Shown: positions 1-12,967, counted from the stretch's first letter. The stretch: 64,000 bases of DNA from Sepioteuthis lessoniana (GCA_963585895.1 OY757921.1:52978590-53042589); one strand, 5' to 3'. The notes: generated from the letters alone by a model not told the origin. Numbers and translations: made by a program.

Positions 1-1110
1 TTGAAGACGTACTTCTGGTGCCTTTATTCCTGGTTGGCAGCATTTAGAAGGAACATTTAAAAAGCTGCTTGATAACCCTTCTGAAATCAGGGATAAAGCT
101 ACTAAAGAAGTTATTAATAGCCAAGTAGACATCAAACTAGAAATTTTTACGGTGCAGGTACTTCAAGCAGTACAGAAAAAAAGTAATAAGCAGGAAATAT
201 GCATGTCTTGACCAACTAATTCCTGAAGTATGGAAAAAAAGAAAATTTGACAGCATACTTCTTCGATTATTCAACGCTGTGTATAAACAAAACGCAATGG
301 AGAAAATGATAAAAGGCTGAATCTTCAACTTCCCCATAAATGTCGACCTCAGAACCTCTAATAACAACAGGATAATAACTCTTACTGGAATATTGGGTAA
401 GGTTTGTAAAGTCTGGTTTCTTAATCAACTTGATGTTGAGAAAATTCTTCGGAAAAATCAAAACGGTTTTCGGAGAAATAGATCCACAAAATCACAGATT
501 TTGTCTAAGTATTAAATCATCAATTGACTACGGGCAAAAATCTGAAGGCAACGCTAATGCTCTGAGATGTCCCTCAAGTATTTGACTCCATACATAAAGA
601 AATACTGAGAAAATACTATCAACCTATCGTCTCCCAAAACAAACTGTATCCACTTTAATAATACTTTACAAAAACGCCAAATGAATGGTTCGCTCATCCA
701 ATGGTGACAATGTTTTAGCAAGAAGAAATATGATTTCTGATAAAATATAGCTGATTTTTTTTCAAGTTGTGGCCTGGTCGGTACAACTGTGAATTCTCCA
801 CCTTGACTCTTACGAAACGCATGGATAAGAGCAAGATATGTGTTACACATGACTGCTTCGAGCTGTATTGAGCTAATCCAAGAAATACCATCTCAAGAAC
901 CAGCAGCTGTATATCTACTTACCTACCATCTCACAACTCATCCAAGTAAGAGGATCAATACAAGCTGCGCACTGACGGAGAAGTAAAGACGAACTCATAA
1001 GTAAAGTTCTTTAATGGACTCCTACATATGGACACGGAAGTTTTGGCCGATAAAAAAAGATGTTTCGAGGAGCGATGGTTATAAGAGAATCACGGGACTC
1101 CGAGATGTCA
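1..1110 (+). mobile_element. LINE-A copy 1, reverse-transcriptase part, 5' side cut by the window
   Basis: Plus-strand translation in shifting frames gives RT motifs such as DLRTSNNNRIITLTGILGK and LRKNQNGFRRNRSTKSQIL (220-520), and near the end the family tail RRSKDELISKVL, WTPTYGHGSFGR (970-1050). The catalytic YADD region seen in other copies is missing, so there is an internal deletion. It ends at the (TA)n run at 1117. Confidence 0.75.
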
Positions 1111-4100
1111 GCCCGACTATATATATATATATATATATATATAATCGGGTATGAACGGTTGTATGTAAACAATGCAAATGCAAATAAGAATTTTCATAAA
1201 AACCTACAAAATATTAAAATTAAGGGCATTATAAGTACGTTGTATTTAGTTGTGTGTGTTTTTGCACAATTTTTCCACGGAAATGTGAGAAAAATGACTA
1301 ATCAGTCGTATATGGTGCGATATATTATCATGTGATTAGATATTTGTGCATATGATATTTACGCAAAAAATCTGAGGTATAGTAGCATGATAAGATGTTA
1401 GTAGGCTTAATATTCGAATGAAAAAAAGCATCGTTTTAATATCAATCTACATAGAAGAGAATCAAGTGTGGGGTTATTCAGGATCAGGGGGTAGGTGAAA
1501 AGGGAGTTGTTAACATGTCTACATTCAGGTGTCAATACGCTTTTTTTTGTTCAAAAATTTATTTTCAGCATGTTCTCGAATCCATAATATTTCCTCTAGA
1601 CACAATCTGCAGTTATCTTATCTTTTTTATAAGCAGGGGATTTTTCACAATATCCCATTTTATTACGGGATATTTCCATTTTACATACTTTATCTGCCAT
1701 ACATAAATGGACAATATTTTACTCTTGGTACAGCTGAGACTAAAGTTGACCTTCTATTTTTTTTCCGGTTTAATTTAGTAGCACTGATGTATATCTTTTC
1801 CTCGTTGATTTTAGCTTTTTCTTTAACCATAGTTTCATGCATTTCATTGTTAATCAAATAATCATCTTCGTAGACCATATAGCTCAATCGCAGCAATTTC
1901 ATCAGTCATTCTGATAATTATCTTATTCAATTGATATTTCAAAATTATGTCAGTTAATATCTTTTATATCTTTCATGTAACAATAAATCTTTTTAAAATT
2001 ATTTTTGGTTAATAGTTTGTTCTGTGCAGTTGATTTTTTAAAAATCTTTTTCCTCGTGATTTTTTGACTGTTTTTCGTGGGGGGTAAATCATATTATATT
2101 TATATATTGTTCTTGTTCTATGTGAAATTAACCTTGGTGTACATCCCGCTGTTTATTGGGACAGTATATATTCAACACAGCCTTTAAGGGCTGAAAGGTG
2201 GATAATGTATTTGTCTTTTGATATCAAAAATTTTTTATTTTATTTTTGTTTTTGTGGGGAGAAAAATTGTTATTTGTCGAAAGTTTTCATCCAACTTAGG
2301 TAAAACTCACTTAAATGGGATAATATATTTTTGGTATTTTGAATAGATGTTTTAATCGGCTGTTCAACGAAAATAGTTTTTTGTATAGTAAGTTAATTTG
2401 CCTAACAAATAATTTCTCAATACTTTAAAAACATTACTTGTAAGATTATATACTTTTTCAGTATAGCTGGAAATAAAGAAGTTTGATTTTTGCCTGATTC
2501 GTATGTCTCCTTGTTTACAAACTGGTGATATCATTTCTACCTTTTTCTTCGTGCATATACATCACTTAAAGTTGTAAAACAACAACACCAACACCAACAA
2601 CAATAACAAAAACTAACAGAATATATATTATATCGAGCCTTACTTAGATAAAAAAAGAAAACGAATGGAATATGTGAAAGGTAATCATCTCGGTATTAAA
2701 GAATACAAGTCTGATAACTCATAGTAATTTTTTCATATCAGAAAATCTAAGTTTTGCCATCGCTTTATAAGCATACTTTTACCCCAATAATAGAAATAGT
2801 TCTTAGTTCTTTTATTTGAGAAAAATATTAGTCGGAACTAACTATTGTAATTATTAGTCATAAAACTAATGCTTCCTTTCTAAGCTCAAATATTTGCTTT
2901 TAATCTTTTATTCAGTAACTATTCCACATAATTTACTATAATCGACATGAGGAATTTGTTTTCTATTTCTTTCAAATGCATTAAAAAGTTAATTCATTTG
3001 ATTGTTGACACTTTGAGAAAATTTAATATTTCTTTCTTCTTGTAGAGTTAATTTTATCTAATAATTTATTTCTTTTTTTTAAGTATTGCGTAGTCGTAAG
3101 TTTAGAATATGGGTATTATTTTAAATAACCTTGACTACATTCGTATCGGTGTTTCGATACATTTAATTTTCTATTTTTTGTTTTTTTTTAATATTGCTCT
3201 TGAGAATTGATATTCTGGTATTAAGGGCTTGTGTTGACTCTATGTATGTTTCTTTGCACTTGCTACATTCGATTATGAAGACTACTATTTTTTCAGTTGT
3301 AGCTTAAGTCTTTATTTTGAATTTTGTTTCCGTATTTTTAATTTTATCACGTACTCTACATCGTTTATTATTGCATTTGGTAAACCGTTGTGTTGTGTTT
3401 TCTCCGAATGTGGAAGAGGTGAGTATTCTTTCAAGATTTTGGGGTTGTCTCTGTGTTTTAATGATTTTTGTTGAGTCTTGTATTTTTTTGAGTTTGTCAT
3501 TGTTTTAATTCCTCCTATTTTTTTAAAATCATTTCTGTGCATAGTTCTGGGTTGTTAATATAATTGTTAATATATAATGATATTTCCACCGTAAAAAAGT
3601 TTTTTTTTAATAAAGAAATTAATTTTTTTCAGTTCTCTTTTTGGCAGAAGCAAAGTAAACCTGTCTGCATACATTCACATATATGTCTGTATTTTATCCA
3701 TCTGAAGGAGGTCTTTGTATATGGCTGAAATAAATTTATAATTGAACAACGAATTGTTTTGTTTTTTCGTTTAATTCGAGTTTTGATGCATTTTTAATCT
3801 GAAATTAATTATACATTTGATAGCTGTTGATATTGAGCACTAAATTGAATATTCCAACTCTCTGGATTATTACTTAATAGTTCAATCCTTAGACTACTCT
3901 CCTCGGATTATATATATACATATATGTATATAAATATTCACATATATATGTGTTCTGCGATGTAGTCTTTTGGTCAACTCATTGTAAAAAAGAATTCGTA
4001 TATTCTGGCATGCAATTTTGATGCTAACGAAGGTGGAAAACCGATTTCATTGTTCGTATTTTTTGGCTGTTGCTATCAATTTACACTTTAGTTTGTTCCC

Positions 4101-4199
4101 ACTGTAGCCGCAGCTACTGAGCAAATTTTAAGGCGATGCATTTTTTTCTACCTTTTCTATTCCACGGAGATTAGGACAAGCAGTGTTGTACTAAAAAAT
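1111..4199. other. AT-rich stretch without recognisable genes
   Basis: The stretch holds short (TA)n runs (1117-1143, 3909-3950), poly-T tracts and an 11-fold CAACAA/CAACAC cluster near 2580-2610. Reading frames here are short, low complexity and lack domains. I see no exon or RNA gene. Confidence 0.6.
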
Positions 4200-6930
4200 T
4201 CTGCTTTGACGCCCTAAACTCCACTAAGTCATGGCTTTCATCTCGATTAGATATTTGAAACATTGTTAAGATAATTCGGGCTACATACTGCGATAAATTC
4301 AGACCTGTATGCGTTTTTTCAGCGTCCATGTGATGCATCCACAAAGTAGAACTGACAAAATCGCTGCTTGAAAGAAACTGCGTTTTGATTTATCGGATAG
4401 GTTTGGCTTCCATATTATCTATAACCTATCGATAACAGTCCATGCCTTCAATAGGCACACATTGATATCAGTTTCAGTTGATGAGATGCTGCGACCGAAG
4501 TACTTTGACTTGTCCATAAGTCAGAGAACCACCGCTTAGAGTGGATATGTCTCCTATTTGATTAAAACCCATGTATTCTATTTTGTTTTCATTTAAGTGG
4601 AAGCTACCTTCTCCAGTTTATACAGCAGGGTTTTGGCTTGAGAAGGTGTATTTGCTAGAAGCGCTATGTCATATTCATTATTTGCGTCCATCATAGTTTG
4701 TGCGGGGTATCATTTGCTTCTTGCGTTTTTACTATTAAGCCATTTTCTTTCATTAGATCTAGCGATGTTCGAATTAAGTAATTTTGGAATATTATGAACT
4801 GATATCTCCTTGCAGAACATCAGCAACAACGTCAAAGAAGTATGTGTCTCCCTCAAGTGAGCGAACCTTAAATTTCATGTTTTGAACATCATTATGGCTG
4901 TGACCGTTTATTGGGTAGACCATGCGCTAGAAGTATTCGTTGCACATTCCCTCGTTTTATAGAATCAAATGCATTGGCGAAATCTACCAACAAGAGTGTC
5001 ATCAAGAAAGTTTTTCTACAAACTCTTTCCATGATTCAATGGATTGTCATAATCTGTGATGTTCTGAATCACTGTCTCCGAAATTCATTTTCATTCTTTC
5101 TAAGAATTTTCCCAATTTCTGGTACGATGCGATTGAGAAGCAGAGCATTATAAATCTTAGCCGCGATGGAAATAATGGTAATGCCTTCATAGTTCTTGAC
5201 GATTCTGAGGTCACCGTTTTGGGGGAAAGGGCGGTTGCAGCTTTTGTTGATTTCACTTATATGTTCTGGTTAAATACGGTGTTGCAGCGTCGAAGCAATA
5301 AGTCATCGAATTTTTTTGCCTTCCATACCACAGCGGGTATTTTATCCAGACCGACAACTTATCTGTTTTTAAGTTTTGTTCGTAATACATTCAGTTAATC
5401 TTGAGTAAACTGTCCTAATTTGATATCAAGATTGTAATTAATAATTTTCATGATAAGTTTATCTGTGACTTTAGTGGAGTTTCCAAGCAGATTCATGGTA
5501 TCTTCTTTTCACTACTGTATTCGTTCTTTGTGGCTGGCAGCTTTTTTTTTAGCTCTCAAAGTGCTCTTCTTTGGACTCACTTCATTTTCTGGCTATCACG
5601 TTATTTGAAATTGTCTATCTTCTACCGAGATTCTAATTTTATTGATCTGACATTAGATGTATTCTATATGTCCTTTTTGTTATGCGTTAATTAGCTCTGT
5701 TTGTACCTTCTTAAGTTTCTAAGCGTTAGCATTAGTTGGTTTTCTTTTATTACATAGAAATGTTTCACGTTATCTCGTTTTTTCCTAGTGTCTCCCATTG
5801 AACTCTATGTTTGGCTCTTAGTATGCAATCACCTGCTGCTACTTCCTTGTAGTCATTGACGGAGTTCTCATATTCGTCATACAGAGTAATTGTTTCGAAT
5901 ATCTCATGAAGAACATCGAATTTTGTTTCTTATGTTATCATATATTTGTTCAATCTCTATTGCTAAGTCATAGTGAGTGGTTTTGGTTGTTTGTGTCGTA
6001 TTCCTACGAAAGCTCAGACGTATCTTTGCTATGACAATTCTGTGATTGAAAAATACTTCTTCAAAAGAGGAATATGCCTCACAGTTCAGAGTGCTGTTAA
6101 TTCATTTCTTATTTATGAGTTAGTAATCTATCTGGGCTTTAGCATTATTTGCATATATGTGGGTTCATAATTTTACTCCCATTTCTGTAATTTAGTATAA
6201 AGGCAAGCTAATCTGTTTTCAAGTGATAACTCTGTTACATGGAGGTGCCCGTGGTGTAATGGTTATCCTCGTAAGAAATGGACACGGCGACACGAGTTCA
6301 AATCCTGGATGAGGCTGATTGCATTTCATATAATACTAATACTCTTGGGAAAGGTATGAATCCAATTATTCTCCCTCAAGCTATGGATAAATAATATGGC
6401 AGACTGGTTCTTCAGCCTTGGTGAGGCAACTAGTCTAGGAGAAAGAAAACTGAATTCAAACCTGTTAAACTCGGCTTAAAAATTAACCTTGAGTCATAAC
6501 CTGCCCCGAGCGGAGGGGTTGGTAAATATGGATAACTCTGTTAGATATTCTCCATTTCTGTTTGACGAGTTGAGTTAGAAGTATTCGTTTTTGTCTCCTC
6601 TGATGATCAGAACACTGTGTATGGGTATGCTACAGACAAGGGAAAATAGCAGATAGCTCGTTGTATAGGGTGATGAGGTCCGTTTCATTACTAACACCGG
6701 GAGGACTTAACAGGAGAGGATTGTGCTGGAGTTGCCGTTAAATGTAACTACCATCATTCTCGGTTGTATTTTCTCGATGCTATTAAGTGATTTTAAGGCA
6801 CGAGAACTGAGAAGCATTCCAACTCCTATTATGGCATTTTCAGATGCAGATGCTGAGATAAATGTTCATTCATTGCCAGAATCACGGTACTTTATTTCTA
6901 CTTCACTGTGATAGTATCTGCCATTTGTCT
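4200..6930 (-). mobile_element. LINE-A copy 2: endonuclease to RT, interrupted by a SINE
   Basis: On the minus strand, 6545-6930 encodes the APE-type endonuclease part (phrases equivalent to GVGMLLSSRALKSL and VLIIRGDKNEYF, the latter matching the conserved GGDxN step). Segments from 5900 down to 4350 encode RT (SRTMKALPLFPSRLRFIML around 5150-5200; VDFANAFDSIKRGN near 4960). Stops and frameshifts occur throughout. A SINE at 6238-6530 splits the element and its TSD lies within the LINE. Confidence 0.78.
6238..6530 (+). mobile_element. tRNA-derived SINE, family S1, with 13-bp target duplication
   Basis: The 5' part has pol III promoter-like boxes: A box GTGGTGTAATGGTTA near 6251 and B box GAGTTCAAATCC near 6294. 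The body continues with CTTGGGAAAGGTATGAATCC and GCCTTGGTGAGGCAAC and ends CGGAGGGGTTGGTAAATATG. It is flanked by a perfect 13-bp duplication GATAACTCTGTTA at 6225-6237 and 6531-6543, which defines the ends. Inserted in LINE-A copy 2. Confidence 0.92.
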
Positions 6931-6984
6931 ATAATATGCTCTGTCGCTGTCTGCTCCGGTAGCTGTTCTATTCGATTTAAAGTT

Positions 6985-7475
6985 CTATTCATTTGATCAT
7001 ATGGAAATCAAACCTGACTGATAAAATGAAACGCAGTTTCTTCCTGGCTGCGGTTGTGTCGATACTGCTATATGGATGCACTACTTAGACGCTGACTAAA
7101 CGGTTGGAGAAGCTAGACGGCAATTATACAAGAATGTTGCGAGCAATATTGAACAAGTCCTGGCAGCAACACCCCACAAGGCGCCAACTATACGGTCACC
7201 TACCACCTATCACGAAAACTATACAAGCTAGATGAACCAGACCTGCCGGTCACTGCCGGAGAAGCAAGGACGAGATCGTAAGGGATGTACTCCTATGGAC
7301 CCCCGCATAGGGCCAATCAGAAGCAGGACGACCAGTTCGAACATTCATACAGCAGCTCTGTGAGGATACGGGATGTAACCCTGAAGACCTGCCGAAAGGC
7401 GATGAATGATAGGTAGACGTGGAGAAAGAAGGTCTGGGATATCCGTGCTAGCCGCACGACATAATGATGATGAAA
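6985..7475 (+). mobile_element. LINE-A copy 3, 3' end
   Basis: Encodes the tail of the family: WKSNLTDKMKRSFF-like, KLDGNYTRMLRAILNKSW (7110-7160), RSKDEIVRDVLLWTPA-like (7265-7310). It finishes with ACGACATAATGATGATGA, the GATGAT-type end seen in other copies. Confidence 0.8.
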
Positions 7476-7479
7476 AATA

Positions 7480-7900
7480 TGCACTCATCCTTTGCATCTA
7501 AGAAAAATGTTTTGGTGGGGGTTGAGTTCCATTTCTGTAGCCGATGTTTCAAAAACTGAAGCAAGAGCTCCAATATCAGAAGAATGCGCACCTAGTTTTG
7601 TCGCGTGAAAGGCGATATGATTAGAATAGAATTTGAATCAAAATCATAGTAATCATTCGATGACTGTATTTCTATCGTATCGATAGAATTTTTTTATGTA
7701 TCAGTAGTTTCTTAACCAAACCATTTGATCATAGCCGTTGAATTGTCGGATTCTTCTATTCAACATCAGGCGAAGTACACTGTTGACGTGACGTTCGGTT
7801 CATCTGCTTTACTTCACATTCACCATGCTTCTTCCCATGGCTTCTGAAGTTTTATGTATGGCTTAAAAAGAAAAAAAATATAGAAAACCATCTACTTCTT
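7480..7900. other. No recognisable feature
   Basis: AT-rich sequence between LINE-A copy 3 and the tail repeats of LINE-B. I see no frame or motif of note. Confidence 0.5.
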
Positions 7901-8335
7901 TGTCGAAACTTTTCCCCTCGCCAAATGCCTAAACCGATTCTTTAAATTCAAAGGAAAGAAAGCGTACAGCTTTCTTCGATAATATAGCTGAAAACTTAGT
8001 TTTTAAAAATATTTACTTACCCATGATATTTCCAATATTTCAGTGAAGTTAAACTTTTCCATGAAAATGTTGTTATTATTATCATCATTTTTTCTTTACC
8101 ACCACAATTTCTACTAATTTTTGTATGCTAAAAATATCCCCTAATCACGAAGTACTTTTCGCCTCTCCAAATAACTTTTTCAAAAATGATACTTAAAAAT
8201 CAAAAGAAAGAAAGCGTACACCTTACTTCGATTATATAGCAGAAAATTTGACTTTAAAAAGTTGACTAACTGGTAATATTTTCCAATAATTCGGTGAAGG
8301 TTTCTATGAAAATGTTATTATTTTTCTCATTCGAG
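7900..8335 (-). repeat. Two imperfect direct repeats of about 250 bp, probable LINE-B 3' tail
   Basis: The block around 7951 (AAGGAAAGAAAGCGTACA...TTCGATAATATAGC...CAATATTTCAGTGAAG...AAAATGTTGTTATT) recurs at 8202 with the same order of words. The repeat abuts the C-terminal coding end of LINE-B copy 1, so it is probably its 3' untranslated tail. Confidence 0.6.
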
Positions 8336-9960
8336 AGTTTTTCACACAAGCTTTGGCTGATGGTTTTCCACTGAGGTCTGGACCCTTCTTTGTATTGTGA
8401 CCGATCTTAATAATGTTGTCGTATGGATGGCCTCCATTCGTCCTCTTATTTACAAGTTCTCCAGTCCCTTTACCAATCCTTTGGTGAATCGAGCGCACCA
8501 ATTACAATTGGTATCACAATCCCTTTCATGTGCCATTTTTTCTTTTTGTTTTTCTTTTTCGTTTCATTTGCAAGGTCCTGGTACTGATCTTTATTTTCAC
8601 TTTTTTCTGTTTCATCCTGTGATGAGCTAGTACGGCAAAGTCCACTTTTCAGCATTTTTTTTTTTTTTTTTTTTTTTGACTATCACTAGATCTGGTGGTC
8701 AGGTTGAGATCAAGTGATCCATTTGTATTACAAAATCGTAGAAAAGTTTGTGCCCCTCATTTTCCAAGAGGGATTCTTTCTTGTGAATATAAGATTTGTT
8801 TATATGGTCAAATTTAGCTTCTGGCACAATTCACAGTGTATCACCTTGCTCATCCATCTGTGTGTGGTATTAAGCACTTTGTGTAGAAGCTACTGCATTC
8901 ATTTATTATGTGATTGATTGTTTCGTGTCCATCCCCACATCGACTACATCTGCTATTTTTGTGTCTGGTCAATAGTTGCTTTGACATAATTAGTCATATG
9001 GTATTGTTCTATTGTGCTATTAGAAGAGATTTTGTTTCTCTCTTAAGGTTTCCTTTCTTAGTTATGTTCAATTATTCTCGTGTGAGATTTCACTTGTTTG
9101 TCACTTAAAATGTCCGTAGAGTTGTTTTTTCTTTTTTTGTTTTCTGGTTGCGTTTGCTCCGTTAATGCTTGTATTATCTATATTGTTTCTGGTGGTTGTA
9201 ATAAATCTTCCTCTTCATTTTATATATATATATATATATATATACTCCTCTAGTTTTTTGTCCAACTGCACCGACGCTATTTTCAATGATAGCGAGTCCT
9301 TTGGCCCCTAAATTTCTTGACACATATACTCTGTCTACTCAATATCTGGTATGTAAATCCGAATGCATCGTCACTAGTTTTCTTGCTTTCTCGTTCATTT
9401 GTTGAAGCTCTTTCCTCAACCACATCAAAAATGGTCCCGAGTATCTGACATGGAGAACGTTTGTATATTCATGCTTGGGTGTGTTGTTTAGATTTCCACT
9501 CTTGTGAGGTTCAGTTTGAACAGGATGTTCTTGCTTTTCGGTACTTACCTGCCCAGCTCTTGTATGCAGGTCTTGTTGACACGTTTCACGCTATAGTTTT
9601 TGTCTATTATTAATAGTTCAAGGTCAGAAAAACCACCTTTTTTTATAATCAATGGATCTCAGTCAGCAAGTCTTTGATTGTTGTCGATCACACTCGTCCT
9701 AGATTTTTAACAATCTCCGTATCCTTTTATCGAAGTGTTGCTCCGAAAATAGCAGTTAAGTGCAAGTTTTCGTCTTCAGATGTCCCTTTTCTGCGTTGAA
9801 GTCTCTAATGTGAGAGGTTGTAACTGGAAAAAACAGCCAGCATTAGCAGACTGTCGATTAGATCTCCCGTGTTAGTTATCAGGAGACCACGTGCCGGTAA
9901 TGACACCTAGACATGTTGTCTGGGTCCCACTTTGAATTAGGTTTTTATTAATCATGTTTT
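8336..9960 (-). mobile_element. LINE-B copy 1, internally deleted
   Basis: The minus strand carries the C-terminal end of the family (8336-9480: words such as KGTGELVNKRT and the PD-nuclease region) and the family 5' region (9600-9900: CAAGGTCAGAAAAACCACC...GTTGCTCCGAAAATAGC). These are only about 120 bp apart, whereas copy 2 has about 2.1 kb of RT there. The RT core is therefore gone. A (TA)n run interrupts it at 9222. Confidence 0.7.
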
Positions 9961-10380
9961 TCGTGGGTGGCATTTTGTGTAACATTGAAGCAAGTGTGAA
10001 CGCGGGTGCACGCGGGGTGGATGGAGGTGTCACTCAGATGTCATAACAGTCCGAGACGATACTGGGTGACAAGGTGCGGGTGACGTCACGCACCGGAAGC
10101 GTTTTGAAGAAAATAAGAGTCGGGTACTTGATACCAAACGAGAAGGATCGATTTTTTGAGCTCGCAGGCGCGAGGCGAACTTGCACCCTATAGCGGGCCG
10201 CTCGAGTTGGGGGCCAAATGAATAAGACAGCATAAAAGATTGTGTCTCTCCTCCTTACGTCGAAACCTTTAACTCAAAGTTAATAAAAAGGTTTCGTACC
10301 TGAACAAGAAATCGTTACGTGTTTTCGAATTCCGAGATTCTTATGTTCTTTCTAAATTTATCGTTATGAACATTACATGT
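9961..10380. promoter_or_regulatory. GC-richer island with CRE palindrome, TATA-like and AATAAA motifs; possible solo LTR
   Basis: Within AT-rich DNA, 9990-10215 is clearly richer in G and C and in CpG. It holds the palindrome TGACGTCA (10081-10088), then CATAAAAG (near 10232) and AATAAAA (near 10281). This order of enhancer-like site, TATA and poly-A signal fits an LTR or an old promoter. No repeat partner within the window and no transcript frame was found, so the call is tentative. Confidence 0.35.
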
Positions 10381-10929
10381 CTATTTCGCACATGGCCATA
10401 TTCGTGTATATGGCTACGCAACATATACCAGACACAGGGGTTGTTTATTATCTGCTCTCCCGAAACATATGTGACCAGGTTCCCTCATGGTCAGAGAACT
10501 CTTAAACGAGTAAAACAAAACAATCATTCTTAAACTTGTTAAGTTTTAACTTAGTTAAATTCCAGAGTGGGACTACCTACAGTATAATTGAGGTTACTAA
10601 ATCCTAAGCTATTTTTAGATGTCGAGATTTAGGATCACTGGATTCTTTTTGCTGATAAAGGTAGACAATGTATTAAGGGAAAAATAAAAAATATCATCTC
10701 TACTCAACTTAAGAGAAACAACGGTTATGAATTCAAATAAATGGGTTGTCGTCAATTTATATTATAATTTAAATAATCATAATATTAGCAATAAATGCTG
10801 TTCATACAAAAAGTTTGACGAAAATTGAAATTAGCTTCCTTTGGTCGTCAGTTTTTGGATTTTAGCTCGATAATAGACCTCTCCTGTTTTTTCGTAGGGT
10901 CACATTATACTTTATTTGTGGGATGTTTC
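10381..10929. other. No recognisable feature
   Basis: AT-rich sequence; no frame, repeat or RNA gene recognised. Confidence 0.5.
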
Positions 10930-11162
10930 CAGGAATTCATGTTTTCAAATGTTGTATGATATTTTTAATCATATACTAAAAGTTCCTCACGTGATTATAT
11001 GGAAGATTCTAATTATATTATTATTTACTCCTTGAGAGTTTTTCACATCAGTGTTAGCGGATGTTCTTTCACTGGAGTTTGAGGGACAGCAAGTCTCCTC
11101 AAGTCTCCAGGACACTTCTCAATATTCTGACCGTTCTCAACCATGTAGTAGTTAGGCTGGTC

Positions 11163-11699
11163 TCATCCCGTCCTCTTATTTCCAAGTCCCCCAGTCCCTT
11201 TGATAATACTTTGGTGACTGTACAAAAAGCACGAATCACGTTTGGTATTATTGTCACCTTGATGCTCCATATTTTCCCATTCCCTAGCCAGGTCCTTCTT
11301 TTCACTTTCTTTCATTTTTATTCTGTAGTCAGCCGGGATAGCAAAGTCCAAAATTTTCACGTTCTCTTTTTTTTTATTGTTGATTAAAATATGGTCTCGT
11401 CTTCTGGCTGAGATTAGGTGATCGATTTGTATGTCAAAGCCCCATAGGAGTGCGTGTGTGTCATTTTCCAAGACAGATGTTGGGTTTTGCATATACCATT
11501 TGTTCGCATGGTCAAATTTAAATTTCTTGCAAATCTTCCAGAGTATCACCTTGTCCACCCAGTCGTGTCTAGTCTTATACTTCTTCTGTGCAAAATTGTT
11601 GCATTTGCTTATAATTTGATTGATCTTTTCGTGTCTCTGGTCCACTTCAAAAATGGTCCCGAATATCTTACGAGCGGTAGAGCCTAGGTATTTATTCAT
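11163..11699 (-). pseudogene. LINE-B C-terminal domain, longest open part (178 codons)
   Basis: The frame covers the region after the zinc knuckle: HEKINQIISKCNNFAQKKYK, RHDWVDKVILWKICKKF, a tryptophan-rich stretch (NKWYMQNP), then the putative nuclease core with RRRD...ILDFAIP. In the family the first acidic residue usually sits in RRPD; here proline is replaced by arginine. The downstream K/E-rich helix (MKESEKKDLAREWENM) is kept. It is a retroelement product, probably inactive in this copy. Confidence 0.7.
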
Positions 11700-12682
11700 T
11701 TGAAAGGGTTTCTGCTACATTGTTTTGTCTCGAGTAGCTTTCTTGTTCTCCTGAAATATTATTTTCTTAATGTTTTCTTTTATCACCACTTATTTGATGG
11801 AGTCAGCTTCCAAGATACCCAAGTATTTGTACGTACCCTTTTCTCCTAGTGTTCTAATCTTGCATTGATTCAGCAGTTCAATTACAGCAGGTGTCGTTTG
11901 CCGATTTTTATTACTAACATGGCTCATTTTTCTATGTGAAATTCCATCCCTATGTCCTGTCTCTATTCACACAGTATATTTTAGAGTTTCCAGTTCTTTT
12001 TCATTTTCTGCAAACAATTTGATGTCGTCCATGTACATTAGCTGATTGATCTTTTACTGCGATTTACAAAGTTTTTATCCAGTTGTGCATTTTCTGAGTA
12101 TGTGGTTAAGTGCAATCATCACAATTATTAATTGTAAAGGTGATGGTGCATCTCCTTGAAATATACCTCTTTGGACTTTCGATTCAGTTTAGCTTCTTCC
12201 TCCTGCTGTCAATTACACTTACTAGGTTTTCCTGTTTTTCTCGATAACGTTTATGACTTCATCTGATATTTTATACATTTTAAGGCAGTTTATTATCCAG
12301 CTTTGCAGAATCATATCATATGCCTTTTTGTAATCAATTCAGGTTATAGCTAGATTCTTCTGTCAAGTCTAGCTCTCATTGAGGATGAGCTGATCTATGT
12401 AAAGTAATTTCTGTGCCTCGGGATCTTTTGTGGTATTATTTCTGTTCCTCGGGGAACAATCCGTGGCTTATTAGTGAGTAGTAAATTTCTTCCTTTATTT
12501 GTGCTGTTAATATTTTCCATATTATCGGTAGGCAGGTTATGGGTCTGTAACTGGTGTGGACGGTTCCCTTGAGTGGGTCCTTTTGGATCGATATGGTCTT
12601 TCTTTTTAGTCATCCATTCAGGTACGTATTTTTCTTGTAGGCATCTGTTCATTTCGAGTGCCAGTCTGTCGTGAATGGAGAT

Positions 12683-12967
12683 ACTATTTACCAACCCCTC
12701 CGCTCGGGCAGGATATGACACAAGGTCAATTTTTAAGCGGAGTTTAACAGGTTTGAATTCAGAGTTTTCCTTCTCCTAGACTAGTTGCCTCACCAAGGCT
12801 AAAGAACCTAGTCCGTCCTACTATTTACCCATAGCTGGAGGGAGAATAAGGGGGTTCATACCTTTCCCAAGGGTATTTGCCCGAAAGTGAACGTAATAGC
12901 GCGACTGGAGTACGAACTCGCGTACTACGATTCCGCAGTTCATCGCTTTTAACCATTACACCACGAG
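12683..12967 (-). mobile_element. tRNA-derived SINE, family S1, nested in LINE-B copy 2
   Basis: Minus-strand copy of the 6238-6530 SINE, with the tRNA-like head at the high end (TGGTGTAATGGTTAAA, B box GAGTTCGTACTCC-like) and the tail GGGGTTGGTAAATAGTA at the low end. Flanks are near-perfect 10-bp duplications: GAATGGAGAT (12673-12682) and GAATGGAGGT (12968-12977). Removing it rejoins LINE-B coding sequence (FWFKKFTSI to SIHDRLALEM). Confidence 0.9.

Noticed and set aside
4200..7475. LINE-A minus segment followed by a plus 3' segment, the layout left by twin priming (a similar layout at 19435-23760)
   Set aside because: The inverted part itself runs past the point where the sense part begins, so the two overlap in LINE coordinates; separate insertions explain this better.
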